A stretch of DNA of 35,225 nucleotides, taken from the NCBI GenBank assembly GCA_026645945.1, contig JAPKMO010000038.1, forward strand, positions 1 through 35,225. The letters run 5' to 3'. The notes beneath the pieces are model-generated. The model did not search any database. It saw nothing but the letters and a program-made list of their open reading frames with translations, and was not told the DNA's origin. The stretch's first letter is position 1. Each line of letters begins with the position of its first letter. Shown piece after piece: positions 1 to 8,495 of this stretch. The translations under genes and the position numbers were made by a program. Source of the DNA: Anaerolineae bacterium (GTDB taxonomy: Bacteria > Chloroflexota > Anaerolineae > Aggregatilineales > Phototrophicaceae).

Positions 1-3
1 TCC

Positions 4-31
4 CCGACAACCAACCATCCGAAGTTGTCGG
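4..31. repeat. Inverted repeat downstream of tRNA-Lys
   Basis: Perfect 8-bp inverted repeat, CCGACAAC (4-11) and GTTGTCGG (24-31), with a 12-nt loop. It lies 42 bp past the 3' end of the minus-strand tRNA and could be the stem of its terminator. A T-tract on that strand would fall at or beyond the window edge, so this cannot be decided here. Confidence 0.4.
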
Positions 32-72
32 TTAGGTCGCTTGTGTCAGATGAAATCTTGTCTAATACAACT

Positions 73-145
73 TGACCCTGGTAGGACTCGAACCTACAAC
101 CAATTGATTAAGAGTCAACTGCTCTGCCAATTGAGCTACAGGGCC
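73..145 (-). tRNA. tRNA-Lys (anticodon CTT)
   Basis: A 73-nt cloverleaf on the minus strand. The acceptor stem pairs GGCCCTG with CAGGGTC, leaving discriminator A. The D arm (AGCTC..GAGC) is present. The anticodon loop reads CTCTTAA, giving anticodon CTT. The T arm carries the standard GGTTCGAGTCC. CCA is not encoded. A near-consensus promoter lies just upstream. No other tRNA is clustered with it in the window. Confidence 0.96.
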
Positions 146-159
146 AAATATTCATTCGG

Positions 160-187
160 ATTATACCAGCCGGCCTCGCAGCGTCAA
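160..187 (-). promoter_or_regulatory. Promoter of tRNA-Lys
   Basis: On the minus strand, TTGACG (187-182), a 16-bp spacer and TATAAT (165-160). Transcription would start about 7 nt further on, some 8 nt before the tRNA 5' end. The match to a primary-sigma promoter is 11 of 12 bases. Confidence 0.8.
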
Positions 188-247
188 GTCTGAGCGCAGT
201 TCTTTTTCTATTTTTGGCATTGTGCGTTATATTATATTGAAAGAAGA

Positions 248-2671
248 ATGGCTTACCCCAGGAGTCAGCTTTTGGCTTCTCATGTATCATCTTCGCGCGG
301 CCTGTCGGCTGCTGAAGTGGCCGAGCGGCGGGCGCGGGGCGAATCGAATGCTTTTCGCGCGCGGGTGGGGCGCACCTACTGGCACATCTTCCGGGATAAC
401 GTCCTGAACCTGTTCAACGTTGTCCTGTTTACGCTGCTGGTGATCGTGCTACTGTTCCAGGATTATTCCACCGTCCTGTTCGCTGGCTTCAGCGTGGTCA
501 CCAATTCTATCCTGGGCATGATTCAGGAAATCGTCGCCAAGCGTAAGCTCGACCGGCTGGCGGCGCTGTCCGCCCAGGATATTCGCGTCTGGCGCGACGG
601 CCAGCTCACCTCTGTCCCGATACACGATCTGGTTAAGGACGATGTGATTCCGCTTCAGCCCGGCGACCGCCTGGTGGTGGACGGGCGCGTCCTGGAATGT
701 GACGCGCTGGAGATAGATGAATCGCAGCTAACCGGCGAGTCCGACACCGTTTTTAAAGCGCCGGGCGACGAACTGCACTCCGGGTCGTTCTGCGTGGCCG
801 GGACCGGATTGATGGTCGCCACTCGTGTCGGCAAAGACAGCACCATCAACCAGCTTTCCAGTGTCGCCAAGCTGTATAAAAACGTCAAAACGCCCACCCA
901 GCAGCGTATCTCGGCGTTGGTAGAGATCATGGTGCTTGCCATGCTCATCTTCATGCCGATGTTGTTCCTCGCCAGCTGGCTGCAAGGCGCAACGCTGCTG
1001 CAAACCGTGCGGAATGAAGTGGTGTTCGTCACCAGCATTGTGCCGCAGGGCCTGGTGCTGACGGCCATACTCTCGCTGACGCTGGGCGCGATCAGCATCA
1101 GCCGCTACCAGACGCTTGTTCAGCGCGTCAACGCGGTGGAAAGCATGGCAAATGTAACCATGCTGTGTTTCGATAAAACCGGCACGCTCACCCACAACCG
1201 GCTGGCCGTAACCGAGGTTATCAGCATCAACGGCAGCCCGTCGGAGACGGTTTTTGAGCGGCTGCGCGCTTACACCGACAGCCTGGCGCACCTTAACCGC
1301 ACCGCCGCCGCCGTTGCCGAATATGCCCGGCAGCACGCGCCGTCGCTCAACGGCCAGGGGCCGGGACGCAAACTGCGCGAAATCCCGTTCAATTCCAGCC
1401 GAAAATGGGGTGCGGTCATCTTTCAAAATGAAACGCTGGTGATGGGCGCGCCGGAGCGCCTTCTGGACGCTTCCGCCAACCCCGCCGCCGCGCAGCGCGC
1501 GCAGGAATTGGCGGAGAGTGGGCTGCGCGTGCTGGCCTTCGCCCGCCTGCCGGAAGCCCCCGGCGACCGGATAGAACAGCCCGGCGAACCGCTGGCGCTG
1601 ATTGTCCTCAGCGACCAGGTGCGCCCAGATATTCGGGATACGCTCGACCAGTTCCGCGCCCTGAATGTCACGCTCAAAATCATCTCCGGCGACAACCTGG
1701 ATACGGTAAAAGCCATCGCCGCCCAGGCTGGGATGGAGATTCACCGGGCTTACACCGGCGACCAGATGGAGGCGCTGGACGAAGCCGAGTTTGACGCCGC
1801 ATCCTTAAACGGCGATCTGTTCGCCCGTATCGAGCCGAACACCAAACGAAAAATCGTGGCGGCGCTCAAACGCCAGGGTGCGTATGTGGCGATGGTCGGC
1901 GACGGGGTAAACGACGTGCCGGCGCTTAAAGAAGCGCATCTGGCAGTGGCGATGAACGACGGCGCGCAGATCGCTAAGGACGTGGCTGAAATCGTGCTGC
2001 TGAACAACGCCATGTCCACCCTGCCGCGCGCCTTCCACGAAGGCACGAACATCACCCAGGTCATTTATGGCACGACCAAACTGTTCCTGACCAAAAACCT
2101 GTATAACATCCTGCTGATCTTTTTCGCCGGGTTTATGATGCTGCCGTTCCCCACCAGCCCGGTACAGATGAGCTGGATTACCTTCGGGACGGTGAACATC
2201 CCGGCCACACTGATCGCATTCCAGCTTATTCGCCCGGCGTTTATGAAGGAGTTCCGGCGCGATGTGCTGGATTACGTTCTCACCGCCGGCGTGGTCGGGG
2301 CGGTTAATCTATCGCTGCTGTACGCAGTGGTGTTTTTCGCCAGCGACCGCAGCGTTTATGCCGGGCGCAGCGCCGTCACGCTGTTCATCGCCCTGTTCGG
2401 CACGCTCATCTTCTGGAACGCGCACGGCATCGAACTGTTCGACCCGCGCACCTGGGGACGTTATTGGCGGATCATGCTGATCGGGTTCGTACTGACTTTT
2501 CTGACCATGCTGGCGCCCTTTGCGCTGCCGGACATTTTCGAGTTCGTCCCGCCCACGCCGCTAATCTGGGTGTTGATCGTGACGGTCTTTTTGCTGACGG
2601 CGGCCACGCTGGCGCTGGTGATGCGCTACCGGCACCTGGTGAACCAGTTGTGGCAGCTCATCCGGCCATAA
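248..2671 (+). CDS. Cation-transporting P-type ATPase, CtpE-like
   Basis: Membrane pump of 807 aa that would drive cation transport by ATP hydrolysis through an aspartyl phosphate. Seen: actuator motif TGES at residues 162-165, phosphorylation motif DKTGTLT with D309, hinge motif GDGVND at 551-556, two membrane segments before the actuator domain, two between it and DKTGT, and about six after the hinge. The M5/M6 region (KNLYNILL, then a Pro-rich segment and a short NIPATLIAF stretch) resembles the actinobacterial CtpE group of Ca2+-uptake ATPases, so Ca2+ is a reasonable but unproven substrate. No N-terminal heavy-metal-binding CxxC domain is present. The M4 motif reads VPQGL where PEGL is usual (Q267). 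The ATG start has an AAAGAAG ribosome site just upstream. The gene is monocistronic by appearance and is followed by a type A repeat. Confidence 0.9.
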   Translation: MAYPRSQLLASHVSSSRGLSAAEVAERRARGESNAFRARVGRTYWHIFRDNVLNLFNVVLFTLLVIVLLFQDYSTVLFAGFSVVTNSILGMIQEIVAKRKLDRLAALSAQDIRVWRDGQLTSVPIHDLVKDDVIPLQPGDRLVVDGRVLECDALEIDESQLTGESDTVFKAPGDELHSGSFCVAGTGLMVATRVGKDSTINQLSSVAKLYKNVKTPTQQRISALVEIMVLAMLIFMPMLFLASWLQGATLLQTVRNEVVFVTSIVPQGLVLTAILSLTLGAISISRYQTLVQRVNAVESMANVTMLCFDKTGTLTHNRLAVTEVISINGSPSETVFERLRAYTDSLAHLNRTAAAVAEYARQHAPSLNGQGPGRKLREIPFNSSRKWGAVIFQNETLVMGAPERLLDASANPAAAQRAQELAESGLRVLAFARLPEAPGDRIEQPGEPLALIVLSDQVRPDIRDTLDQFRALNVTLKIISGDNLDTVKAIAAQAGMEIHRAYTGDQMEALDEAEFDAASLNGDLFARIEPNTKRKIVAALKRQGAYVAMVGDGVNDVPALKEAHLAVAMNDGAQIAKDVAEIVLLNNAMSTLPRAFHEGTNITQVIYGTTKLFLTKNLYNILLIFFAGFMMLPFPTSPVQMSWITFGTVNIPATLIAFQLIRPAFMKEFRRDVLDYVLTAGVVGAVNLSLLYAVVFFASDRSVYAGRSAVTLFIALFGTLIFWNAHGIELFDPRTWGRYWRIMLIGFVLTFLTMLAPFALPDIFEFVPPTPLIWVLIVTVFLLTAATLALVMRYRHLVNQLWQLIRP

Positions 2672-2704
2672 CGGGCGGTGCGTCAGTTTTTCCCAACAGT
2701 CTTT

Positions 2705-2814
2705 TGGATAAACGGAAAAGAATAAGCCGGATAGACAGTGAGGCTTTAGCCCACTGGCAGCAGGCTGAAGCCCGCTGTCCACTCAGGATCAGGCACAGTC
2801 TAATTGGTTTATAA
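2705..2814 (+). repeat. Type A MITE/REP-like palindromic element, copy 1
   Basis: Starts TGGATAAACGGAAAAGAAT and ends near GGTTTATAA. The internal core is the AGTGAGGCTTTAGCCCACT palindrome followed by AGGCTGAAGCCCGCT. It shares CCACTCAGGATCAGGCACAG with copy 2 at 12168 and the left end with copy 3 at 19633. It is the shortest and most diverged copy, and its right terminal repeat is degraded. It carries no ORF. Confidence 0.85.
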
Positions 2815-2942
2815 CTTCCCTTGCCGAGAACGTCTGTTCGTATTTTGTCATGTGAGCGGCACGCCCGCAGCCGCTAGTTTTTACGAACTTTTGTGCTATC
2901 ATTAAACTGTGTGGGTGTCTGGCCGTGTTCCCTGGATTACAC

Positions 2943-2948
2943 TATAAT
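2943..2948 (+). promoter_or_regulatory. Candidate -10 box of NAD kinase gene
   Basis: A perfect TATAAT hexamer, with no good -35 element 16-18 bp upstream. Transcription would begin near 2955. That leaves a short leader before the TTG start at 2973 and rules out the in-frame ATG at 2925. Confidence 0.45.
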
Positions 2949-2972
2949 CAAACACGTTCAGGAGGGGCGTTT

Positions 2973-3854
2973 TTGGCAGCATTTAAGCGAATCGGCGTTC
3001 TGGGCCATCCGATGCGCCCCGCGACTGCTCCGGTTGCCGAGCGAATCGCCGGCTACCTGCAATCGCGCGGTGCCGAAGCCTGGTGCTGCGGCCAGTGGGA
3101 CGATCCGCAGATCACCGACCAGGTGCGCGACAGCGATATGGTGATCGCCATCGGTGGCGACGGTTCGATGCTGCGCGCTTCCCGCGCCTGCGCCCGGTAC
3201 GGCGTGCCGGTGCTGGGTGTCAACATGGGGCATCTGGGTTTTTTGACCGAAATCAGCGAGGCGGAAGACTGGAAACAGGCGCTTGACAGCGTGCTGCACG
3301 GCGATTACTGGATCGAAGCGCGCATGATGATTCACGCCGCGCTGCTGCGGGCAGGGCTGGTGCTGGCCGAAGGCGACGCGCTGAACGATGTGGTCATCAG
3401 CCGACAGGCGGCCACTCATATGATTCTGCTGGAAACCTACATTGATAAAGATTGGGCCACCACCTACAACGCCGACGCGCTCATCATCGCCACCGCCACC
3501 GGTTCGACGGCCTACGCGCTGGCCTGCGGCGGCCCGATTCTGCCGCCGGAACTGCGGAACATCCTGATCGTGCCGGTCGCGCCGCATCTGAGCATGGATC
3601 GCCCGATTGTGCTGGCCGAGGGCGCGACCGTCGAGGTGGTGGCCGCTGCCGACAACACCGCCGCCATCGTGCTGTCGCTGGACGGCGTGCTGGTGGGCGA
3701 GATGCAGCCCGGCGATACCGTCCGCATCCAGGCCAGCGATTCGGTCAGCCGGTTCGTCCGGCTGCGGGAACGCAACTATTTTTACCGGTCGCTGCTCGAC
3801 CGGCTGGAGCCGCGCCTGCCCGTCCGCGCCGAGCCGGAGCGCAAGCAGATTTAG
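2973..3854 (+). CDS. nadK: NAD kinase
   Basis: Phosphorylates NAD to NADP in the cytosol (NAD kinase, PpnK/NadK family). Seen in 293 aa: the diphosphate-binding GGDGS motif at residues 61-65, followed by NMGHLGFL at 84-91, then LNDVVISR and the nucleotide-binding stretch YNADALIIATATGSTAY with CGGPI after it. The start chosen is TTG at 2973, because AGGAGG lies 7 nt upstream (2960-2965) and the residues following fit the usual family N-terminus (KRIGVLGHP). The in-frame ATG at 2925 lies upstream of the likely -10 box. The last codon and stop (ATT TAG) lie inside the end of a type B repeat. Confidence 0.95.
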   Translation: MAAFKRIGVLGHPMRPATAPVAERIAGYLQSRGAEAWCCGQWDDPQITDQVRDSDMVIAIGGDGSMLRASRACARYGVPVLGVNMGHLGFLTEISEAEDWKQALDSVLHGDYWIEARMMIHAALLRAGLVLAEGDALNDVVISRQAATHMILLETYIDKDWATTYNADALIIATATGSTAYALACGGPILPPELRNILIVPVAPHLSMDRPIVLAEGATVEVVAAADNTAAIVLSLDGVLVGEMQPGDTVRIQASDSVSRFVRLRERNYFYRSLLDRLEPRLPVRAEPERKQI

Positions 3855-3937
3855 TATCTATCCGTAAACCGATTGATCTGATAGCAGAACAGTGGGCTTA
3901 AGCCCGCTGTCTGGTGGGTTTACGGATAAACTCTTAG
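3849..3937 (+). repeat. Type B MITE/REP-like element, copy 1
   Basis: An element of about 89 bp with perfect 12-bp terminal inverted repeats, TATCCGTAAACC (3859-3870) and GGTTTACGGATA (3917-3928), around a central AGTGGGCTTAAGCCCGCT palindrome. It is nearly identical to the reverse complement of 22812-22902, and the match continues outward on both sides (ATTTAGTA on the left, CTCTTAG on the right). Confidence 0.88.
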
Positions 3938-4005
3938 CTGTAAGGGCGCGCGGCGTGTCTTTAATGGAAAGACCCGGTATGCCGGCTAGTCAGAAGGAAC
4001 TAGAC

Positions 4006-4599
4006 GTGTCCGAATCGAATCCGCTCATCGAAGAACCGACCTTTTGCGAAGTTCATCCCACGCGGGAAACCAGCCTGCGCTGTAACAAATGTGGGCGGCT
4101 GATGTGCGCTGACTGCGCTGTTTTAACGCCGGTCGGCTACCGCTGCCGTGAATGTGTCCGCCAGCATGAGGATAAGTTTTTTAACGCCAGCCAGTACGAT
4201 TACGCCATCGTGTTCGCGGCCTGCGCGGCGCTGGCCGGGCTGGCCGGGGCGATCATCAGCGCCATCGGGTTTTTGTTCCTGGTCATTATCGCGGCCTTTC
4301 CGGTCGGCGGCGCGGTCAGCGAGGTGGCCCTGCGGCTGACACAGCGGCGGCGCGGGCGTTATTCCGGGCAGATCGCGGCGGCGGGCGTGGTAATCGGCGG
4401 CCTCATCGGCGGCGTCATACGGGTATACCTGTCCTATGGCAGCGCCGCTGCCGAGCTGTCCCGCCGCGTGCCGGGGCGCGACATCCCCGCGCTGCCGCTC
4501 GATACGGCGCTGACGACCGCCCTCAGCGACATCGGGCTGCTGATTTTCATCGGCATCGTGGCTTTTACGGTTTATGGGCGATTTCGGATGCGGATATAA
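4006..4599 (+). CDS. Zinc-finger (B-box-like) membrane protein
   Basis: Protein of 197 aa, function unknown. The N-terminal 55 residues hold a dense Cys/His array (C14, H17, C26, C29, C34, C37, C47, C50, H54). The spacing resembles a B-box zinc finger binding two metal ions. At least three hydrophobic segments follow (roughly residues 66-105, 122-145 and 165-190), so the zinc domain is tethered to the membrane and probably cytoplasmic. The preferred start is GTG at 4006, preceded by AAGGAA at the right distance. In-frame ATGs at 3964 and 3979 lack a comparable ribosome site. The stop is 20 bp before recN, so the two may be co-transcribed. The zinc role is inferred from Cys/His spacing only. 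Confidence 0.8.
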   Translation: MSESNPLIEEPTFCEVHPTRETSLRCNKCGRLMCADCAVLTPVGYRCRECVRQHEDKFFNASQYDYAIVFAACAALAGLAGAIISAIGFLFLVIIAAFPVGGAVSEVALRLTQRRRGRYSGQIAAAGVVIGGLIGGVIRVYLSYGSAAAELSRRVPGRDIPALPLDTALTTALSDIGLLIFIGIVAFTVYGRFRMRI

Positions 4600-4619
4600 C
4601 CAGTTGAAGATAGGCGTTT

Positions 4620-6377
4620 ATGCTTGAAGAACTGCGAATCCAGAATTTTGCCATCATTGACCGGCTCGAACTGAGCTTCGCGCCCGGCTTCAACGTCATC
4701 ACCGGCGAAACCGGCGCGGGTAAATCCATCATCATTGACGCGGTGGAACTGCTGCTGGGCGGCAAGGCGGATGCGACCGTCGTCCGCGCCGGGGCAGAAA
4801 AAGCCGTCATCGAAGGCGTGTTCGCCCTCAACGCGCAGACGCAGGCGCTGGTGCTGCCGACTTTGCAGCGCGAGGATTTGCTGGAAGGCGACGGCGCTGC
4901 TTTCGTCACCATCTCCCGTGAGGTGCGCGCCAACGGGCGTTCGACTGCCCGTGTGAACGGCGTCACCACCAGCCAGGAAGTGCTGCGCGAAATCGGCGTG
5001 TTCCTGGTGGACGTTCACGGCCAGAGCGAACACCTGTCCTTGCTGAACCCGCGCACCCACATTGACCTGCTCGACCGCTACGCCGACCTGATGGAACTGC
5101 GCGAGGCGATGGCTTCGGTAGTCGAAAAAGTGCAGGCCGTCCGGCGGGAAATCAAACACCTGCTGGAAGACGAGGCCGCGCTCCAACGCCGCGCCGAGCA
5201 GCTTCGTCACGAAGTTGAGGAGATCGAAGCCGCCGAACTGATCCCCGGTGAAGAAGAAGACCTGCGCGCCGAACGCCAGCGTATGGCGAACAGCGAACAG
5301 CTTGCCACGCTGACCGCCGAGGCCGTGCTGCTGCTTTCCGGCGACGACCATACGCCTGACCAGCTTTCGGCGGCAGACCAGTTGGGGCAGGTTTCGGTCA
5401 TCATGGGCAGGCTGGTCAATCTCGACCCGGCGCTGAAGGCTGAATCCGAACTGGCCGATACGCTCAGTGTCCAGGTGGAGGAACTGGCGCTGGCGCTGCG
5501 CCACTACGCCGACACAGTGGAATACACGCCGGAACGCCTGAACGAAGTCGAAGAACGCCTGGAACTCATCAGCCGCCTGCGCCGCCGCTATGGACCGAAC
5601 ATCGAGGCGATTCTGGAATATGCTGAACGCGCCCGCGCTGAACTGAACGGCATCGAAAACAGCGAAGAACGGCTGGAAGAACTGCGGGCGGAAGAAGATA
5701 AACTGCTGCGGCACATCGGTGAACTGGGCGAAAAAATCAGCCGCGTGCGCCAGATGTTCGGCCAGAAACTCGGCGAGCGCATCGTGAGCGAACTGGCCGA
5801 CCTGCGTATGGAGCGCGCCCGCTTCGAGGTGGCGATCACCCAGACGCCCGACCCGCAGGGCTGTTTTGTGAACGGTCAGCGGTATGCCTTCGACGTGACC
5901 GGTATTGACCAGGTGGAAATGCTGATGAGCGCCAACCCCGGCGAACCGCTGCGCCCATTGGTGCGCGTGGCCTCCGGCGGCGAGACGGCGCGTATCATGC
6001 TGGCGCTCAAGCGTGTGCTGGCGCTGGCCGACCAGACCTCGACGCTGATTTTTGACGAGATTGACCAGGGCATCGGCGGGCGCATCGGCAGCGTGGTCGG
6101 GGAAAAATTATGGTCGCTGGCGGCCAACCATCAGGTGATGGTGGTCACGCATCTGGCGCAGCTTGCCAGCTACGGCGACCGGCACTATCACGTCAAAAAG
6201 CTGGTGCGCGGCGAGCGTACTTCGACGCAGGTGCATCCCCTGGATGACGAAGCCGAGCGCGTTAACGAACTGGCCGAGATGCTGGGCGCGCAGGGCGAAA
6301 GCGGCATAATCAGCGCCCGCGACATCCTGCATCAAGCCCTGGCCTTCAAGCAGCACAAACAGCCGAAGCTGATATGA
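4620..6377 (+). CDS. recN: DNA repair ATPase RecN
   Basis: SMC-like ATPase of 585 aa acting in double-strand-break repair in the cytoplasm. Seen: an N-terminal head beginning LRIQNFAIID with Walker A GETGAGKS at 29-36, the RecN-typical VDVHGQSEHLSLL, a long Glu/Arg-rich coiled-coil centre (roughly 150-390), the C-terminal ABC signature ASGGE at 451-455 and Walker B LIFDEIDQGIGG with D479/E480. A His switch lies in VVTHLAQLA. The length is slightly above the usual 550-560 aa. The ATG start directly follows the zinc-finger gene. A LexA-type SOS box was not recognised. Confidence 0.96.
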   Translation: MLEELRIQNFAIIDRLELSFAPGFNVITGETGAGKSIIIDAVELLLGGKADATVVRAGAEKAVIEGVFALNAQTQALVLPTLQREDLLEGDGAAFVTISREVRANGRSTARVNGVTTSQEVLREIGVFLVDVHGQSEHLSLLNPRTHIDLLDRYADLMELREAMASVVEKVQAVRREIKHLLEDEAALQRRAEQLRHEVEEIEAAELIPGEEEDLRAERQRMANSEQLATLTAEAVLLLSGDDHTPDQLSAADQLGQVSVIMGRLVNLDPALKAESELADTLSVQVEELALALRHYADTVEYTPERLNEVEERLELISRLRRRYGPNIEAILEYAERARAELNGIENSEERLEELRAEEDKLLRHIGELGEKISRVRQMFGQKLGERIVSELADLRMERARFEVAITQTPDPQGCFVNGQRYAFDVTGIDQVEMLMSANPGEPLRPLVRVASGGETARIMLALKRVLALADQTSTLIFDEIDQGIGGRIGSVVGEKLWSLAANHQVMVVTHLAQLASYGDRHYHVKKLVRGERTSTQVHPLDDEAERVNELAEMLGAQGESGIISARDILHQALAFKQHKQPKLI

Positions 6378-6475
6378 CCGCGAACATCGCCATCCCCCAC
6401 GATGAACTGGCGGCCAGGGCTATTCAGGGTTTCGTACAGAGCAGAACCGGGACTGCGACGGGGAATAAATGCTAG
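6374..6475 (+). CDS. Possible 33-aa ORF coupled to recN
   Basis: The ATG overlaps the recN stop (ATGA at 6374-6377), followed by 33 sense codons and TAG. The residues IPHDELAARAIQG recall the N-terminus of the small YheU/UPF0270 family, but the rest does not align without gaps and the usual 65-80 aa length is missing. It may be a decayed gene or a chance ORF. No independent ribosome site is visible, so translation would depend on coupling to recN. Confidence 0.25.
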   Translation: MTANIAIPHDELAARAIQGFVQSRTGTATGNKC

Positions 6476-6506
6476 AATAATAACGGATAGATCATGGAGA
6501 ACCCCC

Positions 6507-6764
6507 ATGCAAAGCGCACCTGTACGTTCTGTTTTTGGCGAGATTACCGACTTTCTGGCGACCAACCCGACGCCGCAGGAGATCATCGCCTACCGCCTGC
6601 CTGATGACCTGCAGGAACGGGCGCACTATTTGCTGGAACTTAATGGCGAAGGTGAACTGACGCCCGAAGAGCGTGATGAAATGTTCGATTTTGTCCGCGT
6701 GGATCAGATGATGTCTCTGCTGAAGGCCAAAATGAGGCTCAAGATCAAGAAGGCGTCTGAATGA
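6507..6764 (+). CDS. Small helical protein preceding HNH nuclease
   Basis: Protein of 85 aa, family not recognised with certainty. It is predicted largely helical and charged, with FGEITDFLATNPTPQEIIAY near the start, LTPEERDEMFDFVRVDQMM in the middle and a Lys-rich tail. GGAGA at 6496-6500 supports the ATG at 6507 over upstream in-frame codons. Its stop overlaps the ATG of the HNH gene (ATGA at 6761-6764), so the two are translationally coupled and probably act together. From memory, similar short proteins accompany HNH genes in cyanobacteria and Chloroflexota. Whether it inhibits, recruits or stabilises the nuclease is unknown. Confidence 0.8.
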   Translation: MQSAPVRSVFGEITDFLATNPTPQEIIAYRLPDDLQERAHYLLELNGEGELTPEERDEMFDFVRVDQMMSLLKAKMRLKIKKASE

Positions 6765-7192
6765 CCATTTCGCCAGCGCAGCGGCAGGCGATTGTACAGC
6801 GCGCCGGTGGCTGCTGTGAATACTGCCGGTTAGCCTCAACCAGTGGCACAGCTCCATTTCATGTTGACCACATTGTTCCGGTCAAACAAGGCGGCTCTGA
6901 CGACGAAGATAACCTGTGTCTGGCGTGTTATCAGTGTAACGCGCATAAAGGTCACGACCTGACGGGGTTCGACCCGTTAACGGGTCAGATCGAGCGACTT
7001 TATCATCCGCGCAAACAAGTATGGACGGAACATTTTGCGCTTCAGGACGACATGCGGATTGTAGGTCTCACGCCAGCAGGGCGGACGACTGTTCGTGTGC
7101 TACAAATGAACGACGAAGCGCATATTGAGAATCGTCAGGTACTTGCAGAGATAGATGAGTATCCCTGCAAACGGGAATTGTCCAGGCGATGA
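6761..7192 (+). CDS. HNH endonuclease
   Basis: Protein of 143 aa with a compact HNH fold. Seen: zinc-binding pair C19-E-Y-C22, catalytic core HVDHI (H34, D36, H37) with VPVKQGGSDDEDNL following, a second zinc pair C56-YQ-C59, then N60-A-H62-K63-G. These match the McrA/Cas9-type HNH consensus, so metal-dependent DNA cleavage is likely. There is no additional DNA-recognition or methylase domain and no nearby methyltransferase, so a restriction role is not supported. It may be a domesticated nuclease family rather than a homing enzyme, since no intron or intein is visible. A partial copy of a ribosome site (AAGGCG) lies in the end of the partner gene. Confidence 0.9.
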   Translation: MTISPAQRQAIVQRAGGCCEYCRLASTSGTAPFHVDHIVPVKQGGSDDEDNLCLACYQCNAHKGHDLTGFDPLTGQIERLYHPRKQVWTEHFALQDDMRIVGLTPAGRTTVRVLQMNDEAHIENRQVLAEIDEYPCKRELSRR

Positions 7193-7248
7193 TGGTTGAC
7201 AGACCATAACGTTGCGAACGTGAAACGGGTTGTCTACACTTGATGACG

Positions 7249-7272
7249 CAGGTCAGTGACCTGCCCCTACCC
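7249..7272 (+). repeat. Short palindrome followed by CCCCTACCC
   Basis: CAGGTCAGTGACCTG (7249-7263) is an odd-length palindrome, immediately followed by CCCCTACCC. The arrangement resembles the element at 34873-34899 (GGCGCAGAGCGCC followed by CCTACCC). Both probably belong to one family of short GC-rich intergenic repeats. Confidence 0.45.
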
Positions 7273-7291
7273 GACTCCTGAGGCAAACGAC

Positions 7292-8473
<1,182 letters not shown>

Positions 8474-8495
8474 GAATATATAGGATAATAAACGG

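Larger units (their letters stand above)
2672..2972. other. Intergenic region with repeat A1 and NAD kinase promoter
   Basis: This roughly 300-bp gap contains a type A palindromic element (2705-2814), about 100 bp of AT-richer sequence with no recognisable gene, and a TATAAT box at 2943-2948. No convincing terminator hairpin with a T-tract follows the P-type ATPase gene. Confidence 0.6.

Noticed and set aside
728..1744. A 338-codon minus-strand open frame across the P-type ATPase
   Set aside because: It overlaps the catalytic core of a fully conserved ATPase and has no family-like features.
2705..2814. Rho-independent terminator of the P-type ATPase gene
   Set aside because: The palindromes have no following T-tract, and the sequence is clearly a copy of a dispersed repeat. 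Some terminator effect remains possible.
4572..5714. A 380-codon open frame on the minus strand across recN
   Set aside because: The plus strand encodes RecN with all its motifs. The antisense frame is a by-product of high GC and has no ribosome site or recognisable domain.
6761..7192. Restriction-modification or homing endonuclease system
   Set aside because: There is no methyltransferase, specificity subunit, intron or intein nearby. Only the compact HNH domain and its small partner are present.
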